A stretch of 64,000 nucleotides of DNA. Source: Synchiropus splendidus. Lineage: Eukaryota > Chordata > Actinopteri > Syngnathiformes > Callionymidae. The position numbers were made by a program, and so were the translations under genes. This document shows positions 1-13,100 of this stretch, piece by piece (position 1 is the stretch's first letter; each line of letters starts with the position of its first letter). Below the pieces are notes generated by a model. It did no database searches and was not told the origin of the DNA. It saw only the letters and a program-made list of their open reading frames with translations. The stretch is taken from contig NC_071334.1 of the NCBI RefSeq assembly GCF_027744825.2, positions 37,293,937 through 37,357,936 on the forward strand, given 5' to 3'.

Positions 1-1760
1 TTCAAAATGGGAATCATGAACCGAACCAGACCCCTCCAGCATCTTGTTTTGGTGTCGGTGTCAATAAGGTGTGATGATCGTTCATGCGGAGAGAAAGCGG
101 CAAAATGTTTTTGCAATCCTGTACTGACAAGAGGGAAAGTACTTTCTCTGTTCCTCTAATTTTGTTGAGGTGGGGCTTCCTGGCATTTCCACAGACAACT
201 GATTACATCTGATAGGTTTTTTTTTTTTTTTTTTTCATTTGCAGTCAAAAACCAGCAGTTGCAACTCACGATTGATGTATACTCACTGTTGATGTCTGGG
301 GTGTAATATAGACAATATTTCAAAATGTAGACTCAAATATAGACTGAATTAGAATTTTTCAATTATTTGTTTTTTTGCTGGTGGAGTGTTGCTTTTCCCG
401 TTACGTGTTCACTTGCATTGTAATGTACATCTGCTTTGCATGTATTCAATATAAATCTTGTTTGAAATACTTCTGCAAAATAACTTTGTCTCTGTGTAGT
501 GATGTCACCGGGAGAACAGCCTGTTGTAAGCTTCATATCCCTTCATTTACATTTTTGTGTATTTATTTTACCCCAGATGTCATGGCAAGTTGCAACAGAT
601 TGGCTATACCATTTTCTGAGTGTAAATGAAAATAAATTAATCAAAATCTTATTTTTAAATCTTATTTCTTATATTTGGAAGATTGGCAATTAGGTTTCAA
701 TCATAGATATTGACAAGGATGGTTGATGTGTTGTACATTGTGCCTGTAAGAAAAAAAAAAATCAACCATTTTGCTCTTGTAATGATTTACTTGGCAAGGC
801 CTGTCCGAAGTGGAACCTGTCCTCTTGAACCTGTATGGTGTCAGCCACACTGCTGTAGCTCAGTCTCAACGTGTTGCCACTCTTCCTATAGCCTCAGCCA
901 TCTTTATGCAGAGCAACAATTATTACGTGTTCTTTGGCTTGAGGTGCCAGAGTGTGAGAGCTGTAACCAAATAAAATCATCTACTCCCCATTCACATCTG
1001 ACACACTGTAATGCCAACGAGTCACATGACACCGGGAAGGGAAACCATTTGGATACTTCCAATTGGGGCACATTCACTTTCATTGCCTACCATTTAGACA
1101 TCAATGACTTAAGTTATTTTGAGGGGACAGTTGACTTACACTGTTGTACAAGCTGCACACTGACTACTTTATATAGTTTGAAAGTGTCATTTCTTCAGTG
1201 TTGTCCCATGAAAGGGTATGCTTAAATATTTGCAGAAAATATAATATTTTGAAGAAACATAATATCCGCTAAAGTTCATATAATCATGCCCACAACAGTT
1301 TCTCATATTGAAGTGATAGGATTTCGTCATCTGCTCGTGTGAAGTAATAACTACATGTGCACTTCAGAGCCACCACAGTTACTTATCCAAAATGTGATTG
1401 TTGAACAACAGCAGATTTACCTTGAATTTCTTCCTGAGCTCCTTCTCCATTTTGGGATCAATGCTACAAAAAATGATTCATTGTCAAGAAACAAATTAAA
1501 ATACAATTCACAAACATTTCTTGAAAATAATAGGAAACAATCAAATGCATACATCTGACTGACAGCAACACACAACACAACATAAAGGACCTCACACAGA
1601 CACTTGTATACATACAGCTACACATCACCATTGTTTGGGAAAATGGGGTAAGTGTGAATAAGGTGCAGAAATGACAAGAAGTGTTCTTCACTCTGCTCCT
1701 TTCCTATCTCAGTAAGCTGTAAGAAGAACTGTTGACTACACTGCATATGATGTATAAATA
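1..1760. other. No recognised gene
   Basis: AT-rich sequence with a T tract near 219-236. The longest open frame (710-1225, plus) has no recognisable domain, is rich in Cys, Ser and His, and lacks splice or promoter support. It may be flanking or 3' untranslated DNA of the adaptor gene. Confidence 0.4.
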
Positions 1761-1763
1761 ATT

Positions 1764-2200
1764 ACCTCTGCCAAGGTTAGGTTGACGATGTTTGTTTGTC
1801 AGTTTGTCTGTGCTGAAAATAACTGAAAAAGTTATGAACAGGTTTGGATGAAATTTTCACGAAATATGTGAAATGGGACAAGAAACCAAAGATTACATTT
1901 TGGGAGTGATGCATATTGCCATCTGTATCCGTGAATAATAAAAAAAGGGAGACCATTTTCAGCACTTGTGCCACATTGACATAAAGATACAGGACTTTTT
2001 GAAGGCTGCTTTGTCATTCGGCGATTGTGTTGGGGGTGTACTAAAAATTTGCTTGGTAGAGGTTTGTGCTCTTTGAATGCTTTTGTCACTACCTCTGCCC
2101 TGGGGGTTATGTTTTTCGACAGTGTGGGTTTATCTGTCTGTTTTCAAAATAACTTGAAGAGTTTTGGATTTGGATTTCAGATTTGGATAAAATTACTCTG
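1764..2200 (+). repeat. Dispersed repeat with an ACCTCTGCC start, two partial copies
   Basis: Two starts of the same unit are seen: acctctgccaaggttaggtt at 1765 and acctctgccctgggggttat at 2091. Each is followed by a T-rich 'gtttgtctgt' part and 'aaaataact(g/t)aaaaag'-type sequence. The first copy continues with 'gatgaaattttcacgaaat' and 'gggagtgatgcata', a layout recalled from a widespread animal interspersed repeat. It is probably a non-autonomous element overlapping the 3' flank of the adaptor gene. Confidence 0.5.
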
Positions 2201-2268
2201 CAACAAATGAAACTTTTTATTTTAGAACTGTGCATAGGTTGCACACTTCCTGAAGCAGATGGGGATAG

Positions 2269-2333
2269 TTACCAAATGTCAAGTGGTGGTGGAGGGAAAT
2301 CTGCAAGTATGGGTTCAACATCATCGTAGTCAT
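2269..2333 (-). CDS. Adaptor gene exon 10: YDDV tail and stop codon
   Basis: The acceptor is ...gtactctcttcag. Read in the phase left by the microexon, the exon encodes DDYDDVEPILADFPPPPLDIW and a TAA at 2269-2271. YDDV is the phosphotyrosine motif by which ADAP binds SLP-76. A 3' untranslated region probably follows toward 1.8 kb, but no clear poly(A) signal was fixed. Confidence 0.8.
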
Positions 2334-5300
2334 CTGAAGAGAGTACAGGAATAGAAACATAGTGGTTATTATATATGATTTGACGCTAATAACAGAATAA
2401 AAACAGCACAGTGGCGGATGAGGGCCATGTGTAATCTGAGTAAAGGCCGCAATGTTTATTTTGAGTTTTATTATGTGCATCAACTACTAGTGCTTGACTG
2501 CAGTAAAAGAACAAAACTCAGCCAGTTTTATGAGCGAAAGTGCTGACATAATTAATTACATACAGCATATGAACATGGCAAATACATGAGTGTATTCTTT
2601 CTCTTCCTTCTTTCTGTCTCCTGTGTTTATTCATAAATTAATAAATCATTGATTTTAATTTTGTCTGTTGAGTCCTGGTTACCACTCGCACTTGGGTTCC
2701 AGTCCCACAGTCTCTGAAAGTACAGCTACATCCATTTCATCTTGCAGTATTTAGCATTATTCTCCACTTCGCAGCTGAAAGGATGTCTGTAACGGTGAGA
2801 TATTTTTTCATTTTGTTATTTGAAGGTAATACTAATTTGAATTAGGATTTAGATTATTATTTTGAGGATATTAATAGCAGTATTCCAATATACATGTGAG
2901 ATTACTGATTGTGAACCTATTACAACAGTATCATTATTTAATTGATTTTGCTATTTGGGCATCAACTCACCATTTAGATCAAATGGGCTGAAGAAGAAAC
3001 AGAAGATAAAAAACACAAGCTGAATCAGACAGAGAGACAATGGCATTTCAACAAGTGACAAGAAAAAAAAATACCTCTCTCGGTTGGACGCATAAGCCAC
3101 CAGGGGAGGGTCTGGAGGTGGAGGAGGTAATATTGAAGTGTTTGACCTATTAGACAGCATTCTATACCTTAATGTGTCGCAGTCAATATCAACACAGGCA
3201 CTGCTGATGTAGCCATCTGAAAAGTTAAAGAATTACTTAACATTCTTGGAGTAATTCACATGGCTTAGGTGATGAAATCAAAACACACAGTTTCCACTGA
3301 TGGATCGAGCCAGCCAAGATCCCCTGGGTGTGTCTGTCACCCGCAGGATCTCCACAGTCTCGCCTTCTCGAACACTGAGGGACAGCTGTCCTTCATCATA
3401 CCAGTCGTGATGAACTCTGGTTGTACACAGAACCTCCAACTCCCCGCATAGCTGCAGATGATAAAAAATATAGACACACAAGGGATTTTAATGCATGAAC
3501 TGCAATTCAAAGTTCATATATTTTAGCGGTAGATATTTTCAGTTTTGCCAACATAGCAACTTTCTCACTAAATTAGGCAACTTAACAAGCGACTTCAATC
3601 ATGAAAAGCACCTAGCAACAAATTTACTGACCATTTTTGAGTTTGTTTTCTGTAATCAGATACCAGTGAATTTAACACCACTGCACTCCAGGCGATAAAT
3701 GGGCCGCGCATGCCTAAAACCATGATGCAAATTAGGTGATGACTTCATTTAGTGACTTCTAGTGAGGAGTTAGCAACACTGTATTTTCATCATGCTTGAG
3801 AGATCAGGGATGTTTAAAGTGAGATCTGGTGCCTTGCGCCACCCTGAATAGGTTTTTTTAAACAGGCCACCGTCGTCTTTTGACTTTTCCCTTCAGGGTT
3901 CGACACAGCAGACCATCTCCCTCCATCTTACCCTGTCCTCTACTTCCTCTTCTCTCAAACCTACCAACTTCATGTCCTACTTCATCACGTCCATAAATCT
4001 CCTCTTTGGCCTTCCTCTCGACCTTCTGCCGGGCAGTTCCAACCTCAACATCTTCCTACCTTTGTACTGGCTCTCTCTCCTCTGTACATGTCCAAAACAT
4101 CTCCATCTAGCCTCTCTGACTTTGTCTCCTAAACACCAGGCATGTACTGTCCCTCTGATATACTGGTTCCTGATCCTATCCATCCAGGTCACTCCCAAAG
4201 AGAAGCTCAGCATCTACATTTCTGCTACCTCCAGTTCTGCCTCCTGCCATATCCCCAGTGCCACTGTTTCCAAACCATACAACATTGCTGGCCTGACCAC
4301 AATTTTGTACACTTTCCTTCAATCTTTGCCGACAATCCAATTATTCCAATCAGACTGTCTCCTTCTCCTCATGGTCACACCCCACCTGTGGAGCATATGG
4401 ACTAGCAACATTGAAGATGACTCCTTCAACTTCTAACTTGAGAATGATCGCTCTGTCCGATACTCCGCTACCTTTCCACTTTGTCTCCTGACACATAGAT
4501 TATCCACCTTCCTCCTCTGCATCAGCCATCTGCGTTAGCCAACTCTCTAGCTTTCATAGTTCCCACATTCAGAGTCCCTACTCACAATCCTATTCTCTTG
4601 TCGGCCCTCTTCTCCCTATGTCTATTGGCACACCTCCCCCCTCTCCTTTTCTGTCTTTGACCTATAGTAGTCCAATTTCCATCAGTGCCCTGCTGGTAAA
4701 CAGCACTGATGACCATCGTTGTTAACCCAGGCCTCGACCGATCCGATATGAGATTCATTTGTCTGATCTGCATCTTTTAGTTTTGTACGTTTTTGCATCG
4801 GATGCCCTTCCTGACACAACCCTTTATTTGGGCTTCGGACCGGTGTAAGAAGAAACTGGCTTCCCCCGCTCACGGCTGTCTCTTTCATAAATGCCCATTT
4901 GGAACATTTCATCAGTTTTGACATGATCCTGTTAATCAAATGAAAAAAGTTGAACTAACACAATAGGTTGTGATGCAAATTCCATTCCTGTCTGTCTGTC
5001 AGTCTACATACATCTGGTTTTAGGTCAGACTGTGAGGCTTTTGTGTGGCATCTCCCATGGCCTCAGTCCGGAAGTCTATCTGTCCTCCTTTATAGAGGTG
5101 AACATAATTGCAACATTCCACCGAATGAATGCCCTCATGTTAATTCCATTGAAAGATGAGATCAGAATAAAAACATTTAGGCTGTGATACTGATGGTACA
5201 TTAGCATGCTGAAAAGGCAGAATTTATTTATTCTAGAATGATCAAAAGAACTACGGAGCCCTGGAAGTAACGTGCATGTGTTTATTTTTTGCCGTTTTGT

Positions 5301-7115
5301 GTTTTTACGTGATAAACAATTATCATGTGATCACACAAAACTCAAGTATTATGTTTTTACATAATACTCACTTATCATGTAATAACACAAAACTCAAGTA
5401 TTATGTTTTTACATAATACTCACCTATCATGTAATAACACAAAACTCAAGTATTATGTTTTTACATGATACTTGACTGGCTACTCCAAAGTGTATTCCTT
5501 CCTCTCGCCCAAGGACCGATGCCTCCCACACTCCCCGCAACCCAGACCAGGACTAAGCGCTGGTTAACTGGCGATGTATAATTGACTTGACCGGCTGTGC
5601 AATGAGAGCAACACACTTTGTCAGTGCGTTTTTAAGACTCAAGTGCCTTCTACTCAAAATAATACCACATGTGGCTAAGCTATATGTATTACGCGTCACT
5701 GGAAGTGACATGCATGACTTTATTTTTTTATCCCGAGATAGTAGGAAAAAAAAATAAAGTCATGCATGTTAATTCCAATATGTATAGCTGAGCAGCTTGT
5801 AGCAGAGTGTTAAAAGCGCATGGACTTTGCCGTCGGCAATATGACTTGCAGACAGTGAATGACAATGCTGACGGTTACGCAGCCATGGGACACGTAGTGG
5901 TTATAGGTGGATGTATACGAAATGCTTTGCCAGAGAGGCAGTTACGCACGCGCTGACATTTACAATTGTATCTTGAGATAAAAAATATCTTGAGTCAACA
6001 GTTATCTCAGGATAAATAAAAAATAAAGACATGCATGTCACATCCAAAAAAATAAAGATAGTTAGCATTCTTTGTGACAAGGAAGTAAGTACCACATTCT
6101 GTCTACTGTATTTACCTTCCCTAAAATATTGCAATGCAAGGTGCTGTGGAAATGGCCACCTTATAGTCAAATTATTATAAATTTGTTTTTGAGGCCAAAT
6201 CCAGTTTGATAAAGATGCCGATTATGTTTTAACTCTAGAATTTCAAGCAGCTGTTTTCATACCTGAAAGATTTCCCTGTACTTGTTCTCTTTTCTTTGGC
6301 GCTCTTCTTGCTGCCTGATTTCCTCCTCCAGTCTAAAAGGGATTAAGATCTGTTAGGCAAACACACTGTGCCCTGACAACAGTAAGAAAAAGATGATAAA
6401 TCCGAAAAATAGTAATATCAGAGTATGCTGTTTAACAGAAAGGAAACAAAAAGTATTAATAGTGAATTTTAGATAATAAAATTTTGACTTGCTCATCAAA
6501 CTCATAAATCTGATCTTCATCCTGTGGATTAGTTATAGTGCCAACAAACAGGGTGCTGGTGTCAGTCGGAGGTTCTGCTAAATGCAAGAGTACAAACAAA
6601 AAAACAAAATATATGATATATTATTTATATCATATTACAGACCACAAGATAACATCACATTATATATAATTACAGCAAAGGAACATTTTAGCTTTTTATT
6701 TTTACCTATTTTTGTGACTCTTCGATTTCCATGAGAGCCTCCTAGATTTTCCTCAGCATCCCTGTCACAGTGACATAAACAAATTTGCTTCATTATTAAG
6801 CAAAAGTTGCTTGAGAAATTGCCAAAATAATTATCTAGCACTCCACCAGTGGAAGTAATGAATCACCTCACATGAGATGACAACCCACGCTACAATATTT
6901 ACTACTTGGACGTTATCTGAAATTGACACTTGTTCGTCCCACAGCATAACAAGTGGGCATTCATGCAGTATGTTGTTGTCAATACCACATTCCATATACA
7001 TTCCCAGACCTTACGATTTAATTCAAACAAAGAAAGCACTGTACGATAAAACATCGCTAAAGCAGTGAACCAACGGGGTAATTGAAATTTCACTTTTGAG
7101 TTTATTGTATGTATG

Positions 7116-7179
<64 letters not shown>

Positions 7180-10100
7180 TTCAGTCCAGAAGAGCACAGT
7201 CCTAAGAACATCTAAGATACAATAATGCGCCGTCAAACTCCCAAGCCACTGGCAGAATGTGTTGGAACTCCAGGAGGTCATTGGGCGAGAGGAATACACC
7301 TAACACTGCAATAATGTATAATTTAAATTTTTCAATTAATTAAATCGCGTTCACCAAAATGAACGTTTCTAGTCTTGTAACGTGTGTTCAAATGCAGTCC
7401 CTCAACTTCGCCACATGATGGCGACGTTAACATTAAATTAATTTAATCGACTTCACTGACATTTTTAAAATGAAAATTGAACTGTCACAAGCGCCATGCT
7501 ATTGACTTTGAACTCACTTGCGATTTTTCTGGATGTAGATCATCATCATACTGTATGTAATCCACTGCCAAAATAAAGAAGTAAAAGGCATGGCCTCAGA
7601 TGACTTCTGATATTTCATTAAAAAGTAGACAGAGTTTCATCTACAATATGTCTCATCATCAGGTATAGTCTTTACTGTCTTTGTAAAGTGTAGGCCTGGT
7701 GTTTCACACCATATCAGTAAGAAACTGCTCATCAATGACATGTTTGAGGATAAATAAAATAATCAGAGGAATTTTAAAAGCAACGTATGCAACACACACA
7801 CACACCCCCACACAGGCCCCCACACATTCGTCGCACCATCATTGTGGGGTCTGCTCATCAATTTCAACTCACGTGGAAGACCTCTGCCTTCTGCTTGGTT
7901 TGATGTCGCGTTGTGGTGGTGCTGGTGGACTCATCCCTCCACTTGCTGTACGCAGTCCTGCTGTGAGCAAAAATGGTTTAATAATAATAATAATAATAAA
8001 AAGTCCTTCACAAAGATAACAGAAACGATTAAAATGCAAAAAGTAAAATACAAAGAAATAAAAATTGATTCCCAAATCGCATTCTGTATTAATTGTAATT
8101 GTAATTGACCTTATGCCCGTTTTTGAAACGTCATTGTTGAGCTATCCTTTAAGAAAAGTATTACAATGAAATACAATAAACAAATGTGCATTAGACATCT
8201 TGAAATCTTCTCTATTATTACATGCCTCGAGAGATTTCTCGCACCATTTACATTCCACTGTTTCCCAACCCAACAACTGTGTTTGACATCATCCACAAAG
8301 CAGTCGTAGAACTACAGATGTCTCAACCCAGTGCTCTCATCACCATCTAAGAGGATTTCAATCACGTCAACACCGACAAAACCCTGACGGTATTCAGTTA
8401 GTATGTGGACTGTCCAACCAGGGAGAGGAAGACTTTGGACTTGCTGTATGCTAATGTTAAGGAGGCATACAGCTCTTCACCCCTCTGTCCCTTGGGAAGA
8501 TCATCCGACAACCTGGTTTGCTGGGGCAGCAGATAAATGGTTGCAGACACTAACAGACTTAACAGACTCATCCGTGAAGCTGAGGGTGAAACTGGACTCC
8601 TCAGGGCGCTTTTCACACTGTGGCTTCTGTCTTGAGACAAAGCCGTTTCAGCTCAGAAGTCAGAGATGTCAGAACACATGCAAGTCGGGTTTTGGCCGCG
8701 GACTTGATCCCAGCTGGAGAGCTGTACTTTGTCTCTGGAAACTCTCTGCGGGTGGTGAGCTTCTTGCCCCAGACGACTCGGCGCTAGATGCCGGAAACTC
8801 CTAAATGATAAATCATGATCATGATCGCTGTCTGGGCTGACAACATCGTTCAAAAACAACTTCTCAAACTTCCAGAACACTGAGGTGTGCAGCTGGATGC
8901 AGCAGGAAGATTGTGCTCGGGAGCAGGAGTGCAGCGCTGCGAAGCGGTCCGGATGTTTTTTGTGGATGTTTGATAACTCAAACGTTTTCTCCTATATTTG
9001 ACTGATAAACATCTGATATTATTGACAGACAGATTTGCTTAAATGAATAATGCCACACTCTACAGTAACTGTGTGTTTCGTATGAGAAATACTTCAACCA
9101 GATGGCCACAGTTTGCCGACAGCGGCACAAGAAACATGTCAGAGTAGATTCACTATGCTGCGCCAGTGCGCAGGTAAATGTGAACAAAATAAATAACGTT
9201 TGCACTCACCAAGCGCTAAGCCTGCAGTGGCCGCTTGATTGGAAGTGGCAAACTTTCTCCCCCCTGGTTATCTCGCCGGTGTAGATGTGTAAATGCAGGG
9301 GTGGAGAAGAGTGTGAAACCCGGGATACACTATGACATGAGTTGGGATGTGTATCCCAACACATGTCATTATATATAATATATATAATGTATTTTGGGAA
9401 AATACTTTACAAATGAAATGCACTTTTGTCATAAATATGCTCAAGATTTCTGGTTGTTAGGCCAGCAGAGAAGGCCTTGCAGGCCCAGATGGCCCACCAC
9501 TGCTGAAGTCTGGACCTGTACTTGTGATTAAAATCTTCTCGATCGTCAGTAATCTCTCTCACTGTGTTCAACATGTTGTGAGAGCAGCGTGGAACAATCA
9601 AGACGCTCCGTATTACGCAGCTTGTTTCCACTATTTCCCTGTAAAATAAACACAACAACACTCTTTCATGTTTCGTATTGGCTGTGAAACGTCACATTCT
9701 GTTACAGCAGTGGCAGATGTCCGTCATCAGTTAATATCTGAGGTGTGGATGACGAGAAGTGACTGAGAAATATAGAGGTCAAGCCGGTGGTGGAGACAGA
9801 ACCCGCAGTGTGAAAAGCCCCTTAGAGACAGTTATGGATAGAACAGATCGTGCTGTCATCATCTCAGCGGTGTAGTAGGAGATGGAGTTTCATGTTCAGC
9901 ACTGAGGTTGCAGTAGGTTTCCGTAAGATGGACAATAACCCAGTCGTTCTTGTTGTAGATGTACTGTGCTTCTTCAGGTGTCGATGTAATACATTCTGAC
10001 TAATATATCTCTACAGCATGGGCAATGGTAGTGTTTTTTGGAACAAAGTCCGCTTTTGTGTAGCATATACTCTGTAACACAAAAAATGTAAACTGTTCCA

Positions 10101-13100
10101 ATATTTTGATGCAACACAATAGAATATCTCAATGTATACACACTCTCTTAAATACTTCCTTTCGCATATAGCTTTAAATGTGCTGTGTTCTTCTGTATTG
10201 ACTTGTGTATTGAAATAACATGACACTTTGACAGATAACAAAAACAGATGACAAACTGGAGGTTTAACATGGCACCTCAGACACACTCTCTCATGCTCCA
10301 CTCTGTGAAAGTATTTCTGGTACAGATTTGGGCCCGATGGAAAATCCGAATGTTTATGTTGAGACTGTATCTCCAGGTCTCCAAGTGTCAGTTAAGATCT
10401 ATTCGACTGAGAGAGCATTTCTGTTGGTTCACTATGGACTTCTTCAGCATGGCACAAGGTTGGTCACCCCAGACATCATGAGAAATGTACTGGAGAACAT
10501 TCATGAAGGCCACCAGGGGGTGTTAAAATGCAGAGAACATGCAAAGCAGGTATTGTGGTGGCCAGCCGAAGCAGTCAAATAAAGGAACTAATTTTGAAAT
10601 GTAGAAATTGTAACAAAGAAAGAACAAATGCAAAAGAACCGTTGATGACAACTCTACTACCACGCAGACCATGGAAAAGACTTGGTCCAGACTTGTTCAC
10701 ACTTATGGACAGAACATGTCTCCAAGTCTGTTAAGCAAAGAGCGTTAACACCCACAAGGTCCACAGATGTAATTGTTCATCTTTGCCAGACATGGCATTG
10801 CGGGGACATTCATCAATGATAATGGGTCACAATTCTCCACACAGGCAATGAAAGATTTTATGGAGGATTATGGATTCTAACACATCACCGGCACTCCTAA
10901 ATACCCCCAAAGCAACGGAGAGGCCGAGTGCCCTGTTCAGACAGTGAACAATTTGCTTTAAAAGGACACAGACCCCTAGCGTGCCTCACTGGCCTACAGA
11001 GCTACCCCCCTGAGCGACGGCTACAGTCCTGTTCGACTGATCATGGGATGTCGCCTTTGCACCACAGTGCCTATCCATCCGGAAACATTGCTGCCTGCTC
11101 TCCCTGCGAGGGAGAGGGAGAAGAGGATAATGGACAAACAATGGTTTAACAGAAGTCACCATCTAGTGCTTGTTCTCCCACAGGAAGAGCACTCAGACTC
11201 AGAATACACCCGTGGTTGTAAGAACAAGATCAGGCAGAAAAGTGAAAAACACCTGTGAAAAAGAAAAAAAGTGGAAAACAGACACTTTTGTTCCAATATT
11301 TGTTTTTCATTAGACTAATTTACAGATACGAATCTTTTTATTCAGACCTCATTGATTTGGAAATGTTATTTAAACTTGAACACGACTGTACTAATTAAAA
11401 AAAAAAAAAAATTGTGCATCTGACCGACTTCTTTGCTGTGAGTGTGTGTGGGAGGAGAAGCGACATGCATCAGTGGCACTGCTGTGACTGATGGATGAGT
11501 CAACGCATTAGCATAGATCTATAGTGCAAAGAAATAATCAATTCAATTTCCTCACATTGGTAGATCATCATCATGTTCTAATTGTTCAGGATTTAATGTC
11601 ATCATATTGCCCATCTCTATCACGGGACGTGTAAGCTGACACTGAGTCATTTCCCACAGCACACCAGTTGAAAAACGCTGGTATAGCATACCTAAAATGT
11701 GCCATGGGGTAGGTCAAGGAAAGTCGTGCCAGTCGCGCTGCCAGGAATGGGATTGCTTGCAGATTTTGTGACCAGAAAATCTCAAGTAAGCGTAATTTTA
11801 CCCAAAGCTCAATTGTAGTTGCAAAACACTTAAACTTAACGCGACAATGAGAATGAGCAGAGAAGAAGGCTGATGGCTGGGTAGAACTCCACCACCAGCT
11901 CCCCTGGCTGCTGCTAGAAGAACATTCTCTGCTGGGCCTTGATGAGGAACAGGAACATTTGAGATCCTTAGTGAATGTGGTTCCCAGGAGGGGAGATGGA
12001 GGGTCTTGGACTCTCCTGAAGTCCACAGTCATCACCACTGTCTTCTGGGCGTTCAGCTCCAGGTTGTTGTGGCTGCACCAGGACACCAGCCAGGCCACCT
12101 CTTTCCTGTAAGATGACTTATCTCCATCTGAGATGAGCCTGATGATGCTGGTGTCATTCGCAAAGTTGATCAGATTCACGGTCTGTTGGCTAGAGGTGCA
12201 GCAGTTGGTGTACAGGGAGAAGAGCTAAGGTGAGAGTACAGTGGCTCATCAGTGACTGTTCATCTTTGCTCCATCACACCACAGTCCTTTGTTGTGAGAC
12301 CACAGAGGTGTTGGGGCAAAATGGCTGCTCCTGAGCAAGAGTGAGGTTCTTCAGAGTGTGGGTGCACATGGCCTGTAGTTTGTGATCACCTTGAGCCCTC
12401 TCCATACTGCAGTCGAGTCATTGGCCGAGAACTGCTGCCAAAGTTTATCTGAATGTCCGGCTTTTCAGCTCTTTGTAGCTGTTTGTTAGATGTTTGCCTC
12501 TTTCTCCCATCTAATCTGGCTGACTTTTGCAGTGAACCAATTGTCACCTTGGTGTGCGTTAGAAATATGCACCTTTCACAGTAGTTGGTCCATGAAGTCA
12601 CAGTGTCTGTATAATTGTTGGATTATTGGTAGCAGCTCTGAACTCCTCCCAGTCTGTGTCTCCATACAGGTCTGCAGCTCCTCTACAGCTTCACTTGTCT
12701 TCATGCTCCTCACAACAGTTTTCGCAAGCTTCAATCTCTGCTTGTATGTGGGAACCAGATGAACCATCAGGCCAGTCCAGAAAAGTTTGCTCCACATGCA
12801 GGGCCTGGTCCGCAAGCACATGCTTTGCCACATGAATGCACATGAATGCTCGGCGCAATGTACACGGCAGCCAGAATGAATGAAGCGAATTCACGTCGGG
12901 AATAAACTTAAAACACGAGGATGAAAAGTCCCTGTTCCTTCTCAACATCAGTGCTCATCCACCTTATTGCAAGGTCTGCTTAAACACACACACACACAAT
13001 CTTGTATTTCTATACTCTAGACTTTTTGAGGTTTCTCATTGATTTTCCACAGCCTCTCACCCGAAAGCTAACCATCCAAAACAAATGCATAACCGTAACC

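Larger units (their letters stand above)
5258..6050. repeat. Palindromic MITE-like repeat cluster
   Basis: A motif of the form ctggaagtgacatgcatg plus an A/T tract occurs at about 5261 and 5698 forward and at about 6045 and 5775 inverted, so paired inverted copies frame the region. It contains a 22-bp perfect inverted repeat (5708-5729 and 5748-5769) and a 52-bp tandem array. Related 'atcttgagata' and 'atctcaggata' motifs lie near the right end. No coding frame is present. Confidence 0.5.

Noticed and set aside
710..1225. 171-codon plus-strand open frame
   Set aside because: Cys/His/Ser-rich with no recognisable domain, no splice or promoter support, and composition of translated non-coding DNA.
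2776..2796. Apparent plus-strand exon (cttcgcag / ATGTCTGTAACG / gtgaga)
   Set aside because: Only a few codons long, antisense to the adaptor gene, and no partner exon was seen. Probably chance.
5321..5475. CRISPR-like array
   Set aside because: The 52-bp units are contiguous with no unique spacers. It is a minisatellite.
7023..7060. A 29-base exon-like piece in the adaptor gene (cgtacag / TGCTTTC... / gtctgg)
   Set aside because: Its length would convert phase 0 to phase 2 as needed, but the phase-0 frame hits a stop.
7102..7299. Open frames rich in Ile-Tyr repeats
   Set aside because: These are translations of the (AT)n microsatellite.
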